The notes under the pieces were generated by a model. The model saw nothing but the letters and a program-made list of their open reading frames with translations. It searched no databases and had not been told where the DNA came from. This document shows, piece by piece, positions 27,038 to 36,873 of a DNA stretch of 64,000 nucleotides (within the stretch, counting starts at the first letter, position 1; each line of letters starts with the position of its first letter). A program made the translations under genes and the position numbers. Source of the DNA: Nocardioides alpinus (GTDB taxonomy: Bacteria; Actinomycetota; Actinomycetes; Propionibacteriales; Nocardioidaceae); the NCBI RefSeq assembly GCF_900112035.1, contig NZ_FOKC01000001.1:558001-622000 (forward strand). The letters run 5' to 3'.

Positions 27038-28309
27038 ATGAGCATCTTCGACGCCTTCGCATCCACGGATGCACGCGTGAACCAGAAGGTCGACCGCGTT
27101 TTCCGTGGTGTCCTCGCACTGATTGTCACCATTTTGTTGCTCTCCCTCAGTGTGACCCGCGCCGACGCCGCCGAGCAACGGCCGTCACCGGTGGCCCGCA
27201 AGGCTGAAGTACGCGGCACCCTGGCGTCGCTGCCGCCGATCGTGCAGCCCGGCACCTCGCCCGCCGCCCCGTCCGACGCCGGGACCCTGGTCGCCACCTT
27301 CACCCCCGCCTCGCCGGGCCAGAAGGTCACCCTCGAGCGCCAGACCCGACGGGGCTGGAAGGCCGTCTCGACCGCCACCGAGGACGCCTGGGGCTCGGCC
27401 TCCTTCGCACCGTCCGTCGGCACCTACCGCGCCCGCACCACCACCGACGGCCGCACCTGGGTCACCGGCAGCGTCACGACCACCCGCTGGCAGGCGGCGT
27501 TCGAGGACGAGTTCTCCGGCACCACGCTCGACACCTCGGTCTGGAACGATCAGAAGCGCGAGCACGAGAGCGTCTACGCCCCCCGCACCTGCGCCCGCGT
27601 CGACCCCAGCGCCCGTCGCGTCGCCGACGGCGTCCTGCACCTCGGCGTCGCCCTCGACCCCGCGCTCGCCGGCGCCCCGTGCGACTACACCTCGACCCGC
27701 GCCGCCGGCACCACCACGGGCACCAGCCCGTACCTGCTCAACAGCCAGATCTCCACCGAGTACACGCGCTTCTTCCGGCACGGCATCGTCGCCGCCCGCA
27801 TCAAGCCGCAGCGTGCGAAGGGCATGCACTCCGGTTTCTGGATGCTGCCCGCCGGGACGACGTACGTCGACGGCACGCCGTCGGCCGGCACCGAGATCGA
27901 CGTGATGGAGTTCTTCGGCGAGAACGGCCGCGGCAACGAGACCATCAGCTCCAGCGTCCACTACTACGAGGCCGACTGGGAGAAGGTCAGCCTCGGCGAC
28001 ATGTACCCGACCGCGCGCCGCGCCCTCGGCAGGGGTCGCAGCTGGTGGAACGAGTTCCACGTCTTCTCGGTCGAGTGGACCCCCACGACGTACGTCTTCC
28101 GCGTCGACGGCCGGGAGTACTACCGCGAGACCCGCGCCGTGTCCCAGGCCGACCAGTACCTCGTGCTGTCGAACCTCACCTCCGACTACGAGCTCGGCGA
28201 GCTCACCTCCGACGAGATGGGCGACACCGCGCAGGTCGACTGGGTCCGGGTCTTCGACGGCACGTCGCGCCAGGCGTCCCGCGTCACCCTCGGACGCCGG
28301 GCCCGCTGA
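27038..28309 (+). CDS. Secreted glycoside hydrolase family 16 enzyme
   Basis: A 423-residue exported enzyme. A long signal peptide ends near ADAAEQ (residue 45); a beta-rich module spans about 55-150, and the GH16 jelly roll spans about 152-410. The catalytic motif EIDVME is at residues 286-291 with nucleophile Glu286 and acid/base Glu291. WMLP and HYYEADWEK fit the substrate cleft. GH16 members cut beta-1,3(1,4)-glucans, agarose or carrageenan; the type here is uncertain, with beta-glucan most likely for a soil actinobacterium. The ATG at 27038 follows GGGGGA. Confidence 0.9.
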   Translation: MSIFDAFASTDARVNQKVDRVFRGVLALIVTILLLSLSVTRADAAEQRPSPVARKAEVRGTLASLPPIVQPGTSPAAPSDAGTLVATFTPASPGQKVTLERQTRRGWKAVSTATEDAWGSASFAPSVGTYRARTTTDGRTWVTGSVTTTRWQAAFEDEFSGTTLDTSVWNDQKREHESVYAPRTCARVDPSARRVADGVLHLGVALDPALAGAPCDYTSTRAAGTTTGTSPYLLNSQISTEYTRFFRHGIVAARIKPQRAKGMHSGFWMLPAGTTYVDGTPSAGTEIDVMEFFGENGRGNETISSSVHYYEADWEKVSLGDMYPTARRALGRGRSWWNEFHVFSVEWTPTTYVFRVDGREYYRETRAVSQADQYLVLSNLTSDYELGELTSDEMGDTAQVDWVRVFDGTSRQASRVTLGRRAR

Positions 28310-28403
28310 CGGTCCTCGGCCCTGCCCGACAAGGCCGAGATGACCGTCACAGCGGCGCCCCGACGGCACCCCGTGGGCGAAATCGTGCGCGAACTGTGAT
28401 GAT

Positions 28404-28434
28404 CCGTTCGGGCCATGCACCGTGGCCCGAACGG
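28404..28434. promoter_or_regulatory. Perfect 12-bp inverted repeat upstream of gluA
   Basis: CCGTTCGGGCCA, seven-base loop, TGGCCCGAACGG. It ends 24 bases before the gluA ATG. It could terminate GH16 transcripts, be a repressor site for the transporter, or both. The half-motif TTCGGGCCA recurs before the GH16 gene. Confidence 0.55.
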
Positions 28435-28458
28435 GCCACCTGCCGATAGGTTGCGCCT

Positions 28459-29235
28459 ATGACCGCGCAGGAATCGGGACCCGTCACGGCCGCCAAGGGC
28501 GAGCCCCTCGTCGTGCTGAGCGACGTGCAGAAGCACTTCGGACAGCTCCATGCCCTCAAGGACATCGACCTCTCCGTCGCCCGCGGCGAGGTCGTGGTGG
28601 TGATCGGCCCGTCGGGCTCCGGCAAGTCGACGTTGTGCCGCACCATCAACCGCCTCGAGACCATCGACGAGGGCACGATCACCCTCGACGGCCAGCCGCT
28701 GCCGCAGGAGGGCAAGGCCCTGGCCGCGCTGCGCGCCGAGGTCGGCATGGTCTTCCAGAGCTTCAACCTCTTCGCCCACAAGACGATCCTCGAGAACGTC
28801 ACGCTCGGCCCGATCAAGGTCCGCGGCATGAAGAAGGACGCGGCGGACAAGAAGGCCCGCGAGCTGCTCGAGCGGGTCGGCGTCGGCCACCAGGCCGAGA
28901 AGTACCCCGCCCAGCTCTCCGGCGGCCAGCAGCAGCGCGTCGCGATCGCCCGCGCGCTGGCCATGGAGCCCAAGGTGATGCTCTTCGACGAGCCGACCTC
29001 GGCGCTCGACCCGGAGATGATCAAGGAGGTCCTCGACGTCATGGTCGACCTCGCCGAGCAGGGCATGACGATGATCGTGGTCACCCACGAGATGGGCTTC
29101 GCGCGCACCGCCGCGCACCGCGTCGTGTTCATGGCCGACGGCGCCATCGTCGAGGAGAACACCCCGGAGGAGTTCTTCACCCACCCCACCTCGGACCGCG
29201 CCAAGGACTTCCTCGGCAAGATCCTCAAGCACTGA
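28459..29235 (+). CDS. gluA: Glutamate ABC transporter, ATP-binding protein
   Basis: ATPase of the polar amino-acid importer, 258 residues. Walker [11 protein letters not shown], signature [15 protein letters not shown], Walker [13 protein letters not shown], and switch His in VVTHEMGFA are all present. It pairs with GluC and GluD in the membrane and GluB outside. In actinobacteria this operon next to miaB and recA imports glutamate; substrate is from that synteny. The 12-bp palindrome lies just upstream of the ATG. Confidence 0.94.
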   Translation: MTAQESGPVTAAKGEPLVVLSDVQKHFGQLHALKDIDLSVARGEVVVVIGPSGSGKSTLCRTINRLETIDEGTITLDGQPLPQEGKALAALRAEVGMVFQSFNLFAHKTILENVTLGPIKVRGMKKDAADKKARELLERVGVGHQAEKYPAQLSGGQQQRVAIARALAMEPKVMLFDEPTSALDPEMIKEVLDVMVDLAEQGMTMIVVTHEMGFARTAAHRVVFMADGAIVEENTPEEFFTHPTSDRAKDFLGKILKH

Positions 29236-29260
29236 TCCATCTCGCCACACCACAACGGGG

Positions 29261-29277
29261 GCCGAAGGTTCTTCGGC
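29261..29277 (+). other. gluA-gluB intercistronic hairpin
   Basis: Perfect GCCGAAG-GTT-CTTCGGC stem in the 62-base gap. Such hairpins often stabilise part of a polycistronic mRNA so that the binding protein is made in excess. Confidence 0.5.
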
Positions 29278-29297
29278 TCGGGACAGAAGGAGACGCA

Positions 29298-30191
29298 ATG
29301 CGATTCACACGGACAAAGGCGATCATCGCCACTGCGGGGCTGGCGCTGGCGCTGGCCGCGTGCGGTGACGCCGGGGACGACACCGAGGCCGTCGACGTGG
29401 AGGTCGCTGACGACGCGGCTTCGTCGTTCGAGGACGGCACCCGCATGAAGGAGCTGGCCGACGCCGGCACCATCAACGTCGGGGTCAAGTTCGACCAGCC
29501 CGGCCTCGGCTTCAAGGACGCGGCCTCGGACATGCCGACCGGCTTCGACGTCGAGATGGCCAAGGTGCTCGTGGCCAGCCTCGGCATCGACCCCAACGAC
29601 ACGGAGAAGGTCAAGTACGTCGAGACCATCTCCGACAACCGCGAGCCCTTCCTCGAGGACGGCACCGTCGACCTCGTGCTGGCGTCGTACTCGATCACCG
29701 ACGAGCGCCGCGCGGTCGTCGGCCAGGCCGGCCCCTACCTCGTCACCGGCCAGCAGCTGCTGGTCGCCGCCGACAGCGACATCGCCGACGTCGCCGACGT
29801 CGAGGGCGAGGAGGTCTGCTCGGTGACGGGCTCGACCTCGCTCGACAACATCGAGGCCGAGGGTGCCAAGCCGGTCGGCTTCGACACCTACAGCGAGTGC
29901 GTGGAGAAGGTGCTCGACGGCACCGTCTCGGCGATGACCACCGACGGCACCATCCTCGCCGGCTACGCCGCGCAGAACGAGGGTGACCTGAAGGTCGTCG
30001 GCGACGAGTTCTCCGAGGAGCGCATCGGCGTCGGCTACTCCATCGACAGCCCGGAGATGTGCCAGTGGATCGTCGACACGATCACCGAGGCCTACGACGA
30101 CGGCACCTACGAGGAGGCCTTCACGGCCACGCTCGGGCCGTCGGGCGTCGAGGTCCCGGAGCTTCCCGAGATGGACGCCTGCGAGTCCTGA
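29298..30191 (+). CDS. gluB: Glutamate ABC transporter, substrate-binding lipoprotein
   Basis: A 297-residue solute-binding lipoprotein. The type II signal ends at LALAACGD, so the mature protein is lipid-anchored at Cys22. The periplasmic-binding fold begins with GTINVGVKFDQPGLGFKD, and contains DVEMAKVLVASLG and DNREPFLEDGTVDLVLASYSIT, the family 3 signatures for amino-acid binding. Two Cys (EEVCSVTG and YSECVEKV) may form a disulfide. AGAAGGAGA precedes the ATG. Confidence 0.94.
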   Translation: MRFTRTKAIIATAGLALALAACGDAGDDTEAVDVEVADDAASSFEDGTRMKELADAGTINVGVKFDQPGLGFKDAASDMPTGFDVEMAKVLVASLGIDPNDTEKVKYVETISDNREPFLEDGTVDLVLASYSITDERRAVVGQAGPYLVTGQQLLVAADSDIADVADVEGEEVCSVTGSTSLDNIEAEGAKPVGFDTYSECVEKVLDGTVSAMTTDGTILAGYAAQNEGDLKVVGDEFSEERIGVGYSIDSPEMCQWIVDTITEAYDDGTYEEAFTATLGPSGVEVPELPEMDACES

Positions 30192-30204
30192 GCACCTGAT
30201 CCGC

Positions 30205-30238
30205 ACCCCGGGCCCGGCGGCGACGTCGGGCCCGGGGT
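30205..30238 (+). other. gluB-gluC intercistronic hairpin
   Basis: Perfect 12-bp stem ACCCCGGGCCCG/CGGGCCCGGGGT with a ten-base loop, in the 74-base gap. It probably limits read-through and gives more GluB than permease. Confidence 0.6.
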
Positions 30239-30265
30239 CGGACACCCCCACCTGAGAGGAGTGGC

Positions 30266-30955
30266 GTGAACGCCGTCCTGGACAACTTCGACCTGGTGCT
30301 GAAGGCCTTCGGCTACACGGTCTTCCTGTTCCTGGTCTCCGCAGTGATCTCCCTGCTGCTCGGCACGGTGCTGGCCGCCATGCGCGTCGGACCGGTCTCC
30401 GTGCTGCGCATGTTCGGCACCGGCTACGTCACCCTCGTCCGCAACACCCCGCTCGTCATGATCTTCCTGTTCTTCCAGCTCGGCGCGGGCAAGATCTTCG
30501 ACTGGCTGCGCTTCAGCTGGGTCGACATCCAGATCGGCCCCTTCGACTTCACCTCGTTCTTCAGCGCCGCCGTCGCCGCGCTGAGCCTCTACACCGCCGC
30601 CTTCATCTGCGAGGCGATCCGCGCCGGCGTCAACGCCGTGCCCCTGGGGCAGGCCGAGGCCGCCCGCGCGATCGGGCTCCCCTTCTCCGGCGTCATGTCG
30701 CAGGTGGTGCTGCCCCAGGCCGTACGCGCCTCGGTGCCGCCGCTGGCCAGCACGCTGATCGCGCTGCTCAAGAACACCTCGATCGCCGGCGTCTTCGGTG
30801 TCATCGAGGCGGTCGGCCGGATGAAGGGCTTCACCAACGACTACGCCGACCAGCGGTGGGGCATCTTCATCTGCTTCGCCCTCGGCTACATCATCCTCGT
30901 CGAGCTGATCTCGGCCGTCGCCCTCCTCCTCGAGCGCCGTTGGAAGGTGGCATGA
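30266..30955 (+). CDS. gluC: Glutamate ABC transporter permease
   Basis: Inner-membrane permease of 229 residues with about five helices of the HisM/GlnP type. The ATPase-coupling EAA loop is visible as EAARAIGLPFSGVMSQVVLPQAVR. The GTG at 30266 follows GAGAGGAG. The stop is one base before the gluD ATG. Confidence 0.92.
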   Translation: MNAVLDNFDLVLKAFGYTVFLFLVSAVISLLLGTVLAAMRVGPVSVLRMFGTGYVTLVRNTPLVMIFLFFQLGAGKIFDWLRFSWVDIQIGPFDFTSFFSAAVAALSLYTAAFICEAIRAGVNAVPLGQAEAARAIGLPFSGVMSQVVLPQAVRASVPPLASTLIALLKNTSIAGVFGVIEAVGRMKGFTNDYADQRWGIFICFALGYIILVELISAVALLLERRWKVA

Positions 30956-30956
30956 C

Positions 30957-31862
30957 ATGAGTGCCGGAGTCCTCTTCGACAGCCCCGGGCCCGCGACGAT
31001 CGCGCGGCACCGGACGTACAGCATCGTGGCCGGTGTGGCGATGCTCGCCGCGGTCGCGTTCGTCCTCTGGCGGCTCTACGCCACGGGGCAGTTCGAGTAC
31101 GACAAGTGGGAGCCGTTCATCACCCCGCGCTACATCGAGGCGATCCTGGTCGATGGCCTGCTCGTGACCCTGCAGATGGCCTTCAGCGCCGTCATCGGCG
31201 CGGTCGTCTTCGGCGTCGTCTTCGGCATCGGCAAGCTCTCCGACCACGCGTGGCTGCGGTGGCCCTGCTGGCTGGTGGTCGAGTTCTTCCGGGCCGTGCC
31301 GGTCATCATGCTGATGATCTTCTGCTTCTACGCGATCTTCAGCGGGATGGACCCGCTCAGCCGACGGACGTACTGGTCCGTCGTGCTCGCCCTCACCCTC
31401 TACAACGGCGCCGTGCTCGCAGAGGTCTTCCGCGCCGGCATCAACGCGGTGCCCAAGGGACAGGCCGAGGCGGCGTACGCCATCGGCATGCGCAAGACGC
31501 AGGTCATGACCGTCGTGCTGCTCCCCCAGGCGGTCAAGATCATGATCCCGGCGATCATCAGCCAGATGGTGGTCGCGCTCAAGGACACCAGCCTCGGCTA
31601 TGCCGTCGCGGGCCTGGGACTCACCCGGATCGCCAAGCCGATCTACCAGCAGTTCGGCAACCACGTGCCGACGATCATCGTCATCACTGCGATGTACGTC
31701 GTGGTGAACCTGCTGCTGACCGCGCTGGCGATGTGGCTGCAGCGCAAGTTCGTCGGGGAGAAGGACGTGCTCGAGGTCGGCATGGTCGGCGACGTCAAGA
31801 CCGGCGCGTCAGCGCCCTTCCACAAGGGCGACACGGGCGGCGGGGGCGGCGGCGGCATCTAG
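30957..31862 (+). CDS. gluD: Glutamate ABC transporter permease
   Basis: Second permease, 301 residues, with a longer N terminus than GluC and the coupling loop AEAAYAIGMRKTQVMTVVLLPQ. It forms the heterodimeric channel with GluC. The C-terminal tail is glycine rich (GGGGGGI). It is separated from gluC by a single base, and is the last gene of the operon. Confidence 0.92.
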   Translation: MSAGVLFDSPGPATIARHRTYSIVAGVAMLAAVAFVLWRLYATGQFEYDKWEPFITPRYIEAILVDGLLVTLQMAFSAVIGAVVFGVVFGIGKLSDHAWLRWPCWLVVEFFRAVPVIMLMIFCFYAIFSGMDPLSRRTYWSVVLALTLYNGAVLAEVFRAGINAVPKGQAEAAYAIGMRKTQVMTVVLLPQAVKIMIPAIISQMVVALKDTSLGYAVAGLGLTRIAKPIYQQFGNHVPTIIVITAMYVVVNLLLTALAMWLQRKFVGEKDVLEVGMVGDVKTGASAPFHKGDTGGGGGGGI

Positions 31863-31869
31863 CCCGACG

Positions 31870-32346
31870 TCAGCGTCGCGGCTTCGCCGACAACCAGAGC
31901 CGGATCTCGCCCTCGACCACGACGGTGCCGTCCTGGCGTACGCCCCGGACGCGCACCGGCAGGTCGTACCCCTCGCCGAGGTCGGCGGTCCACTGGCCGG
32001 GGTCGGTCTCGGCGATGCAGGTGATGTCGGAGTCGGCCTTGGCGGTGTAGGCGACCTCCATGCCCTTCGGGATCCAGCGACGGTCCCGCGGGATGGTCGA
32101 CTCGGCGAGCGCACCCATCGCCGCCTCGAGGCCGTTGCACAGCGCGATCGCGTGCACGGTCCCGATGTGGTTGTGCACGCCCCGGCGCTTGCGGATGACC
32201 AGCTCGGCCCGGTCGGGCTCGATCACGGTGAACCGGGGCCGGATCGTGGCGAAGTAGGGCGCCTTCTGGCTGAAGGCGAACGAGAAGATCCTCCTCCCCA
32301 GGGGCAGCGCGGAGGTCTTCTTCCAGAGGTCGAGGACAGCAGGCAT
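31870..32346 (-). CDS. DUF4442 hotdog-fold thioesterase-like protein
   Basis: A 158-residue single hotdog domain. The pattern HNHIGTVHAIALCNGLEAAMG contains the expected helix with polar residues, and GMEVAYTAKADSDIT follows. This is the DUF4442/PaaI-like branch, possibly an acyl-CoA thioesterase. The ATG at 32346 gives the family start. It lies 10 bases after the AAA kinase gene and is convergent with gluD by seven bases. Confidence 0.85.
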   Translation of the reverse strand: MPAVLDLWKKTSALPLGRRIFSFAFSQKAPYFATIRPRFTVIEPDRAELVIRKRRGVHNHIGTVHAIALCNGLEAAMGALAESTIPRDRRWIPKGMEVAYTAKADSDITCIAETDPGQWTADLGEGYDLPVRVRGVRQDGTVVVEGEIRLWLSAKPRR

Positions 32347-32356
32347 GCCGGTGAGG

Positions 32357-32929
32357 TTACTGCTGAGTAACCAGCCAGGCAAGAATCCGCTCGGCCACCT
32401 CGTCCGGTGCGAGGTCGGTGTTGTCGATGACGAGATGGGGCCACCGCGCGAGCAGCCGCTCCCCCGGCGCGTCCAGGCCGGGCGACGAGGTGAGCCGCTC
32501 GGCGTCGAGCTCGCGGACGTTGGCGTCGGACCAGTCGACGTCGCGCTTGGACTTCTTCTCGGACAGCCGGTGCTCGGTGCGGTTGCGCACGAGACGGGTG
32601 TCGAGGTCGGCCACGAGCTCGACGACGGCGACGTGGCCGTCGTACGGCGCGACCAGCCGCTGGAGGTAGTCGGCCTCGTCGGCCTCGTCCATCCCCCAGA
32701 CGAACGTGAAGACCAGGTCGGCCCCCACGGTCGCCGCCTCCTCCATCACCCGCCGGCGGAACTCGCTGTTGAGGGTGCGGAACGCCGGCGTGCCGTAGTC
32801 GAAGACGTCGAGCAGCATCTCGATCGTGTGGTGGTTGTGGAAGAGCCGGAAGGACGAGCGGTCGGCGACAGCACGGCCGACCGTCATCTTGCCGACGGCG
32901 GGCGGTCCGATGATCAGCAGCAGGCGCAT
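32357..32929 (-). CDS. P-loop kinase-like ATPase
   Basis: A 190-residue small P-loop protein with Walker A GPPAVGKMTVGRAVAD at the N terminus, DLVFTFVWGMDEADEADYL and a late RLARWPHLVIDN segment. It resembles AAA-type or shikimate/chloramphenicol-kinase-like ATPases of unknown substrate. The ATG at 32929 gives the P-loop near residue 10; the frame to 32959 is not supported. It is followed closely by the thioesterase gene. Confidence 0.83.
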   Translation of the reverse strand: MRLLLIIGPPAVGKMTVGRAVADRSSFRLFHNHHTIEMLLDVFDYGTPAFRTLNSEFRRRVMEEAATVGADLVFTFVWGMDEADEADYLQRLVAPYDGHVAVVELVADLDTRLVRNRTEHRLSEKKSKRDVDWSDANVRELDAERLTSSPGLDAPGERLLARWPHLVIDNTDLAPDEVAERILAWLVTQQ

Positions 32930-33019
32930 CCGGAGATGGTGCCCGAGGGTGGGCAGCACCGCACCTGATATCCGACGACGCCGTGGACGTGATCCGTGCT
33001 CGATCCGTCCGCCACCTCC

Positions 33020-33396
33020 TCAGGCGGCGGCGAGGACCTCGACCCGGTTCCCGTGGCCGTCGAAGGTGTGGAACCGGACGTGGCCGGCGAACGAGTCCCG
33101 CTGGCTCTCGTCGACCTCGAAGCCGAGGGCGCGCAGGCGCGCGGCGACCATGTCCAGGTCCGGGACGACGAAGGCCGGGTGCGCCTTGCGGGCCGGATTG
33201 AACGGGTCCTCGACGCCCACGTGCAGCTCGGCGCCGACCGCACCCGCGTCGTCGTACGCCCGGAACCAGCAGCCCCGCGCGCCGCGAGCTCCGCCGGCTT
33301 GTCGACCTCGCTCATCCCGAGGCCCTCGGCGTAGAAGCGACGCGCAGCGTCCTCGCCGCCGGGCGGGCACGCGACCTGCACGTGGTGCAGCCGCAT
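33020..33396 (-). pseudogene. Frameshifted VOC/glyoxalase-fold protein
   Basis: The start (MRLHHVQVACPPGGEDAARR from 33396) and the end (GCWFRAYDDAGAVGAELHVG to VEVLAAA, stop 33020) lie in different frames. Joining them with one added base near 33275-33285, in the run that reads GCGCGCGGGGC on the minus strand, gives a complete VOC domain of about 126 residues with the metal-ligand strands intact. As sequenced, translation leaves the frame near residue 40 and continues in an unrelated frame. Either a recent one-base deletion or an assembly error in a GC run. Its ATG overlaps the methyltransferase stop as TGATG. Confidence 0.85.
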
Positions 33397-34184
33397 CACG
33401 GGGCCTTGCGGGCGACGGCGAAGATCCGGCGGAACGGCATGACGACCCGACCCGAGGCGTCGGCGGGGTAGGCCCGGCGCAGCAACGCGCGGAACTCGTC
33501 CTCGAAGTCCTCCCGCAGCCCGTCCGGCAGCGCCTGGATCGTGGGGCGGGCGCCCGTGCCGGACACCCAGTCGAAGACAGGGTCGGCGCCGGTGAGGACG
33601 TGGAGGTAGGTCGTCTCCCAGACGTCCACCTCGCAGCCGAGGTCGAGCAGCAGGCGGGCGTAGTCGTCCGGCTCGTGGCTCGCGGGCACGGCGACGCCGC
33701 GTACGTGCTCGGCGTAGGGCGCGCGCTCGGCGATGTCGGTGCGGAGCGTGTGGCTCGGCTCCCCGAAGTTGCCGGGGACCTGGAAGGCGAACCACCCTCC
33801 CGGAGCGACCCGGTCGACGAGGCGCGGCAGCACCTCGAGGTGGTCGGGAAGCCACTGGAGCGTCGCGTTGGAGACGAGCACGTCGACGGGCGAGACCAGC
33901 GTGACCGCGTCGGGCCGGGCCCAGTCGCGGAGGTCGGCGACCTCCCAGGTGATGCCCCCGATGTCACGGGCTGCGGCGATCATCTCGGCGCTGCTGTCGA
34001 TGCCGGTGATGTCAGCGCCCGGCCAGCGATCGGCGAGGAGCGAGGTCAGGTTGCCCGGGCCGCAGCCGAGGTCGACGACGACCCGCGGCGTCTCGGCGGG
34101 CACCCGCGCCAGCAGGTCGACGAACGGCCTCCCGCGCTCGTCGGCGTACGCGAGGTAGCGGTCGGGGTCCCAGGTGTGGCTCAT
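33396..34184 (-). CDS. Trans-aconitate 2-methyltransferase-like protein
   Basis: A 262-residue SAM-dependent methyltransferase. The N terminus WDPDRYLAYADERGRPFVDL and motif I VVVDLGCGPGNLTSLLADRWPG match the Tam family, and SNATLQWLPDHLEVLP is the characteristic later segment. Tam methylates trans-aconitate that forms spontaneously from cis-aconitate. The stop overlaps the ATG of the VOC gene. It is divergent from the MarR gene, with candidate operators between. Confidence 0.9.
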   Translation of the reverse strand: MSHTWDPDRYLAYADERGRPFVDLLARVPAETPRVVVDLGCGPGNLTSLLADRWPGADITGIDSSAEMIAAARDIGGITWEVADLRDWARPDAVTLVSPVDVLVSNATLQWLPDHLEVLPRLVDRVAPGGWFAFQVPGNFGEPSHTLRTDIAERAPYAEHVRGVAVPASHEPDDYARLLLDLGCEVDVWETTYLHVLTGADPVFDWVSGTGARPTIQALPDGLREDFEDEFRALLRRAYPADASGRVVMPFRRIFAVARKAP

Positions 34185-34283
34185 GGCGTGTGTCTCCTTC
34201 TCCCGTCGGGGTGGTCCAGTGACCGATGGTCGTCATTGTGGCTCGACCACGACCATTCCTCACTGGACTACGCCGCGAAGTAT

Positions 34284-34331
34284 CTTGATGTCGAGAGAAT
34301 CAGCCTCACGCCAAACCATCTCGATGTCAAG
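34284..34331. promoter_or_regulatory. Two MarR-type operator-like palindromes
   Basis: CTTGATGTCGAG at 34284-34295 and CTCGATGTCAAG at 34320-34331 both fit CTYGANNTCRAG. They start 36 bases apart, in the gap between the methyltransferase and MarR genes, and the second ends 29 bases before the MarR ATG. They probably let MarR repress itself and perhaps the methyltransferase/VOC pair. Confidence 0.6.
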
Positions 34332-34360
34332 ATTCTCGACCGATCTGGCACACTGACGCC

Positions 34361-34858
34361 ATGCGTGACGAGGTGGACGACCTGGTCGAGGCCTGGGGCC
34401 GCGAGCGCGGCGACCTCGACCTCGCGCCCGTCGAGGTGTTCTCGCGCATCAGCCGGCTCGCCCGCCACCTCGACCTGGCCCGCCGCGACGCCTTCACCGC
34501 GCACGGCATCGAGTCGTGGGAGTTCGACGTGCTGGCGGCGCTGCGGCGCGCGGGAGCACCGTACGAGCTCTCCCCCGGCCGCCTGCTGCGCGAGACCCTC
34601 GTGACCAGCGGCACCATGACCAACCGCGTCGACCGGCTCACCGCACGCGGACTCGTCGAGCGGCTCCCGGACCCGCGGGACCGCCGCGGCGTGCTCGTCC
34701 GGCTGACGATCGAGGGCAAGGCCGCCGTCGACGGGGCGTTCGAGGCGCTGCTGGCCGCCGAGGCGGACCTGCTCACCGAGCTGCCCGAGCGGGAGCGTAC
34801 GACGCTGGCCGGGCTGCTGCGCTCGCTGCTCGCGCCGTTCGGCACGCCCGCGTCGTAG
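34361..34858 (+). CDS. MarR family transcriptional regulator
   Basis: A 165-residue winged-helix repressor. The N-terminal helix (VEVFSRISRLARHLDLARRD), ESWEFDVLAALRRAG, recognition helix LLRETLVTSGTMTNRVDRL and wing RLPDPRDRRGVLVRLT are typical. Ligand unknown. Two palindromes upstream are likely binding sites. Confidence 0.93.
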   Translation: MRDEVDDLVEAWGRERGDLDLAPVEVFSRISRLARHLDLARRDAFTAHGIESWEFDVLAALRRAGAPYELSPGRLLRETLVTSGTMTNRVDRLTARGLVERLPDPRDRRGVLVRLTIEGKAAVDGAFEALLAAEADLLTELPERERTTLAGLLRSLLAPFGTPAS

Positions 34859-34938
34859 ACACGCGGACATTGGTCGCCCGGCGATCGGCCGCGCACGCCT
34901 GAGCCGGGCTGACGAGCCGACCATGGTCCGCGCGCCTC

Positions 34939-36807
<1,869 letters not shown>

Positions 36808-36873
36808 GTCGTGGCCGATCCTCTCAGGCACCACCCCGCGTACGTGCTTCGGCGTGGTGCCGCCCGTCCGGGG

